Positions 19,116-22,655 of a stretch of DNA of 22,655 nt are shown here, piece after piece. The notes beneath the pieces are model-generated. The model worked only from the letters and a program-made list of their open reading frames with translations. It was not told the DNA's origin and did no database searches. Both the position numbers and the translations under genes were made by a program. Each line of letters begins with the position of its first letter. Position 1 is the stretch's first letter. The DNA is from Thermomucor indicae-seudaticae (taxonomy: Eukaryota > Mucoromycota > Mucoromycetes > Mucorales > Lichtheimiaceae), in contig JSYX01000580.1 of assembly GCA_000787465.1 (NCBI GenBank), positions 1 to 22,655 of the forward strand. The letters are read 5' to 3'.

Positions 19116-22100
19116 TTATTGGGCAAACAAGTTGGGATATTCGGCAGGATCTGCCAAGCTCTCTGCCGTCTTTTTACGGTTTTTGCTTTCCAGGTCAGAT
19201 TTCCAAAGTTTTACTACAGACGACATACGATCTGGCAGGTACGTTCTAGCCAGCATGGCTGCTTCTGGAATCCGTTCAGTCTTGATTAATAGGTCGATGG
19301 CTTCTTCTATCGCTCCAATTTCGAAGAGAGCGGTGAACGCAATGTTATTTTTGCCTTGCTCCACTAAACAAGGCATCAGTTAGTTTTGGCCTTAACAGGT
19401 ATACGCTACGTTGATTGAACTTACAGGCTAAATCAGCTAATTGCCGCAGTCCTGACTTATTTCCACTTGCAATATAGAATAACAGCATTCCACCAAGATC
19501 GTTCGCTTTACGAAGACAATCTTCCGCGAGGTCGAATTTCCAGTTTGCTAGAGCCACGTCGCTCAGCGTACGCCATCTAGCTTCGCTATCAAGCTCCTTG
19601 GCAATTTCCGTTGCAACTTCGAGCTTGCCGAGCTGGACAGCCAAATCGAACTTCTGTTCAGCATCCGTTGATACCTCCAAAGCCAATTCTTTCAGGTTTT
19701 GTGACTCTAGGAAACGAGCAATCCTACTTCGCTGGTCATTAGGGATGGATGGTAAGAGTTTTGATGCCGATTCAAGATCTCCTCGCAAAACTGCAGTCTG
19801 ATATTGGACCACAGTCAAAGACAGGCCGTAACTGTAGATGTTTACGTCCTAAAAAAGACCATGAGTACTGTTGCAAAGAAAATAGATCGGTTTTTGACGT
19901 ACTCTATCCGCTAAATACACTCGGTTGTCTCGAGGGGAGTATCCGAGAAGATACATGGGCCTGAAACAGGAAGAGTTAATATTCTAGACATCATAACAGG
20001 ATGAAGAGACCTCATTTACTTGTCAAAATGACTGATCGTATATGTCTCGTTACCGACAAGGTAGTTTAATCGGTTCGCGCTGTTTGTATAGATGAAGCAG
20101 TCTCCTGCCCAAGTTCCTGTCTTTACACTTACAGAACGTCACTAAAGCTGCAGAAGGTCAATGCTATATATCACTTACGTTTCAGTAATATCATTAACAA
20201 ACTCGAAAGCTTCTTCCACTCCTTCTAATCCAGGGTCTCCGCCGCTTTCGATAAAGCGCTCGTAGGCTTGAGCGTTGTAGCGTAAGATGTAAAACGATTC
20301 CTCGCAGACAATGGCAACAAGATCCCCAGCATCCGACCAAAAGACCTGAATAGAACAAAAAGTATTGGCATGCTGCACCTTTGCTTTCATACACGCTTTT
20401 ACGTACGTTCTTTGCTTCGACGTCAATTCGACGAACCACTGCTCCCGTTGACCAGTCATAAAAGTTTAGGAATCCTGATGACTTGACGCCCAGCAATGTG
20501 CCTCCAAATATGCCCTCTGCAGCATAATTTAGCTTGGGCAACAACCCTGCACGCTCTCGGAAGTTTTGGAAAATCTTGACGCGCGAAGTGGACTCACGGA
20601 CAGCGTAGCTACGGAAACTGAGTCACGGAACTTGTTCTGCATTACACGTTTGATACTTACACGTTCGAATCTGCTGCCCAGACAAAACCTAGACCGCTTC
20701 CGAAACTCTTGTTTCTCCAAGCGAGTGCAGTATATATGATGTATTCCCCGTCCCCGCAAACCACAACAAAACGGCCATTAGGAGAATGTTGCAAGGTTTG
20801 TGGATATACTTCGCAGCTGCCCAAGTCTTTAATCGGTAAAGCCAAACGCTCACCATCTTTGGCACTTTCATCTAGCAGAGCATGCATTAGCACAAGCACC
20901 TTGTCGTATTAACGTCTGATATCGACACGAACCAACGCCAGTCTTGATATTTGCCGTCTGGATTTCAGAGTGCTTTGCCCAAATAATTTTGCCTGAAGCA
21001 TCCATCGAGACTGCAGGTTCCTCTCTACCGAGCTTAATGACTACGGAGCCTTCATCATATCCAAGAGCAACGTTATTTCCGCCTTTCTGATATGCAATAC
21101 ACCATGCTCGTTCCAATCCATAATTCAGGCTGTTCTCCAGTCTATAGGTATCAGAGTTCCAGATTCGCACGGTTCCATCCTCAGAACCTGAAATAATAAT
21201 AGGCAGTTCAGGATGGAAGGATGCAAAGTTCACGTTCTGGCTGTGGCCTTCGAGCGTTTGTACGCAGTTCTTGTTCTGGTAATCCCATATTTTCACCAAG
21301 CTTGGAGATACCGAATTTTGAGTAACGTGATAACCCATGAAGATCATTTTCTGCAACTTACTTGTCATCAGCACAGGAAATCAAATATGGTTTGTCGCCA
21401 CCGTGGTAATAATCGACGTAATTGACGCCCTTTTCGTGACCTTCCAGAGTGAAGTTTGGCACATTCGAACCCAAGGACCACACTTTGATCACACCATCAA
21501 GACCAGCAGAAGCAAAGGTGTTGGAATCCTTCGGGTTGAACGTCAAATGCATCACAAAATGAGAGTGGCCTTCAAAGACCTAGTAATGGTTGTTTCAAGC
21601 ACTTAGCGTCAGGAATAATCAATTCACTCATTATCTGTTCGTACCTGAACACATTTCCATCCTTTTTCCCAATCCCACAAGCGAATTGTCATGTCATCAG
21701 AGCCGGATAATACAAGTGGTTGCGTAGGATGTACAGCAAGACAGCGAATGTAGTCGGGATGGCCTTCAAAACTGGCAACTTTCTCGTGAGTGTTATAGTT
21801 GAATACGCGTATCTGAGAGTCGTCAGAACCAGTAATGATCCAGTTTTTGCGAGCAATAAATTTGGCCGCGCGCACTGTAGACATGTGATGCGTTTATATT
21901 TAGTCACTGACTGCTTCTTTAGAGCCACTAACCAGGTGTTTCAGTAACCTCGAACGTTTTCACTAATGCCTACACAAAGATGCAGCTTTAGTATTATCAA
22001 GCAATCAAAACACAGGATAATGATTGATACCTGAGTTTCGTAGTTGTAAATGTAGACATGTCCGTTATACAAACTTGCCAGAACCCAAGGCTCGGTAGGA

Positions 22101-22225
22101 TGCAAATCAACACTTTTTACACGGTCGGACCGCGACAAAAGGCTTCGCTATAAACTTATTTAATGACGTGTTTCCCCTTTTTGAGCTGAAAGTGATCCGT
22201 TACACACCTTGATATCTATCCGCAT
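19116..22225 (-). CDS. SEC27: COPI coatomer beta'-subunit (Sec27)
   Basis: Cage subunit of COPI vesicles; binds dilysine (KKxx) retrieval signals for Golgi-to-ER traffic. Thirteen exons: 22225-22208, 22147-22031, 21969-21933, 21874-21645, 21579-21362, 21300-20933, 20871-20661, 20608-20407, 20345-20179, 20127-20020, 19960-19903, 19848-19425 and 19363-19116. All phases agree, giving 801 residues. The N-terminal WD40 propeller (1-300) has [51 protein letters not shown] and [10 protein letters not shown]15, K17, Y33, R59 and D206 sit at positions associated with dilysine binding. A second propeller follows ([20 protein letters not shown] ... [13 protein letters not shown]), then an alpha-solenoid ([18 protein letters not shown] ... 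[11 protein letters not shown]). It ends at [14 protein letters not shown], without the usual acidic tail. The exon-6/7 boundary was fixed by frame and length against the family. Confidence 0.96.
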
Positions 22226-22655
22226 ACCCTGCCAGAAGAAAAAGGTTGCAATAAAATATATCGATTAGTGAACTGTGTAGTCAGACGTCTCCTTTATTTT
22301 AACCATTCCGTGCACCAAGAGTACTACTCCATGCTCCCCTGAACATTGACCCGGCTTGGTTGTCACGTCAGCCAGTGTAGATGATTCCTCTGTGACGCTC
22401 GAGAAGTTGTTCGAGGGGACCCACGCGAATAGTATCTCTCTTTCTCGACGACGTAATGAAAGCGGAAACACGGTACACAGGAGAATGTCGCATAAAAACG
22501 GTTCGAAGCGTACCATTCAAATTAGCACAGGCTACGGTCCTGCAGATGTTACGGATGAGTAGGAAACGTGGAAGTCCTGTCCTGGTTCAAGGCTTCTCCA
22601 CCAGCGGTGGCGGAGAACAAATTCACAGAATCGATACTATTTTTTAAGATGACGT
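22226..22655. other. Right-hand end, no gene recognised
   Basis: Sequence upstream of the Sec27 start, likely its promoter and leader. Both strands have short open frames (minus 22265-22516; plus 22356-22562 and 22456-22647), but none shows a motif, a known family or convincing splice structure. A gene entering from the right edge cannot be excluded. Confidence 0.4.

Noticed and set aside
20933..20948. A GC donor at ACTG|GCGTTG for the Sec27 exon-6/7 intron
   Set aside because: A GT donor eight bases or so downstream (GTTG|GTTCGT) keeps frame and gives the same segment length as other beta'-COP proteins.
21601..21947. Additional small frames antisense to Sec27 exons
   Set aside because: They lie over verified WD40 exons and introns.
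1..22655. tRNA, rRNA, CRISPR, insertion sequence or viral remnants
   Set aside because: Scanned both strands by eye for B-box-like GGTTCGAA contexts, direct-repeat arrays and transposase or integrase motifs; the few GTTCGA hits lack an A box or lie in coding exons.

Overview
The window is nuclear DNA of a fungus. Its genes are split by many short spliceosomal introns, mostly about 45-125 nt with GT-AG ends. It encodes fungal-type orthologues of housekeeping proteins and glutamine/asparagine-rich linkers. A complex I assembly-factor-like protein argues against Saccharomyces-type yeasts. The compact introns and the divergent GATA-like factor suggest an early-diverging (Mucoromycota-like) fungus, but that placement is inference. 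No bacterial, phage, CRISPR, rRNA or tRNA feature was seen.

Layout from left to right: (1) 12-1298, minus: 5' part of an XMAP215/Dis1/Stu2 microtubule polymerase, cut by the window edge. (2) 1299-3700: long gene-poor stretch ending in a TATA box and a cluster of GATA-type sites. (3) 3701-5186, plus: intronless GATA-like zinc-finger protein. (4) 5189-7140: second long stretch without a supportable gene. (5) 7141-7533, plus: small DMAC1-like membrane protein. (6) 7705-8702, plus: mitochondrial small-subunit ribosomal protein mS45/Bot1. (7) 8867-12717, minus: PX-PH-RhoGAP protein of the Bem3 type. (8) 12812-13273, minus: doubtful small ORF. (9) 13591-14691, minus: phosphatidylinositol synthase. 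(10) 14692-15748: intergenic, with one speculative two-exon small gene. (11) 15749-16550, plus: eIF3k. (12) 16801-18826, minus: inositol hexakisphosphate kinase (Kcs1 type). (13) 19116-22225, minus: COPI beta'-subunit (Sec27), 13 exons. (14) 22226-22655: nothing recognised.

The exon models were built by hand. Each is supported by reading-frame continuity across every junction and by the expected protein family motifs. The genes are mostly unrelated housekeeping functions. Phosphatidylinositol synthase, the inositol-polyphosphate kinase and the PX/PH RhoGAP all touch inositol or phosphoinositide biology, but nothing shows that their linkage is functional. I found no clear novel multi-gene system. 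The best leads are a likely 48-nt GC-AG intron inside the PX domain of the RhoGAP, the atypical two-finger GATA-like protein with GATA motifs in its own upstream region, an upstream ORF whose stop overlaps the DMAC1-like start codon, a Sec27 lacking the usual C-terminal tail, and an unannotated small spliced-gene candidate.
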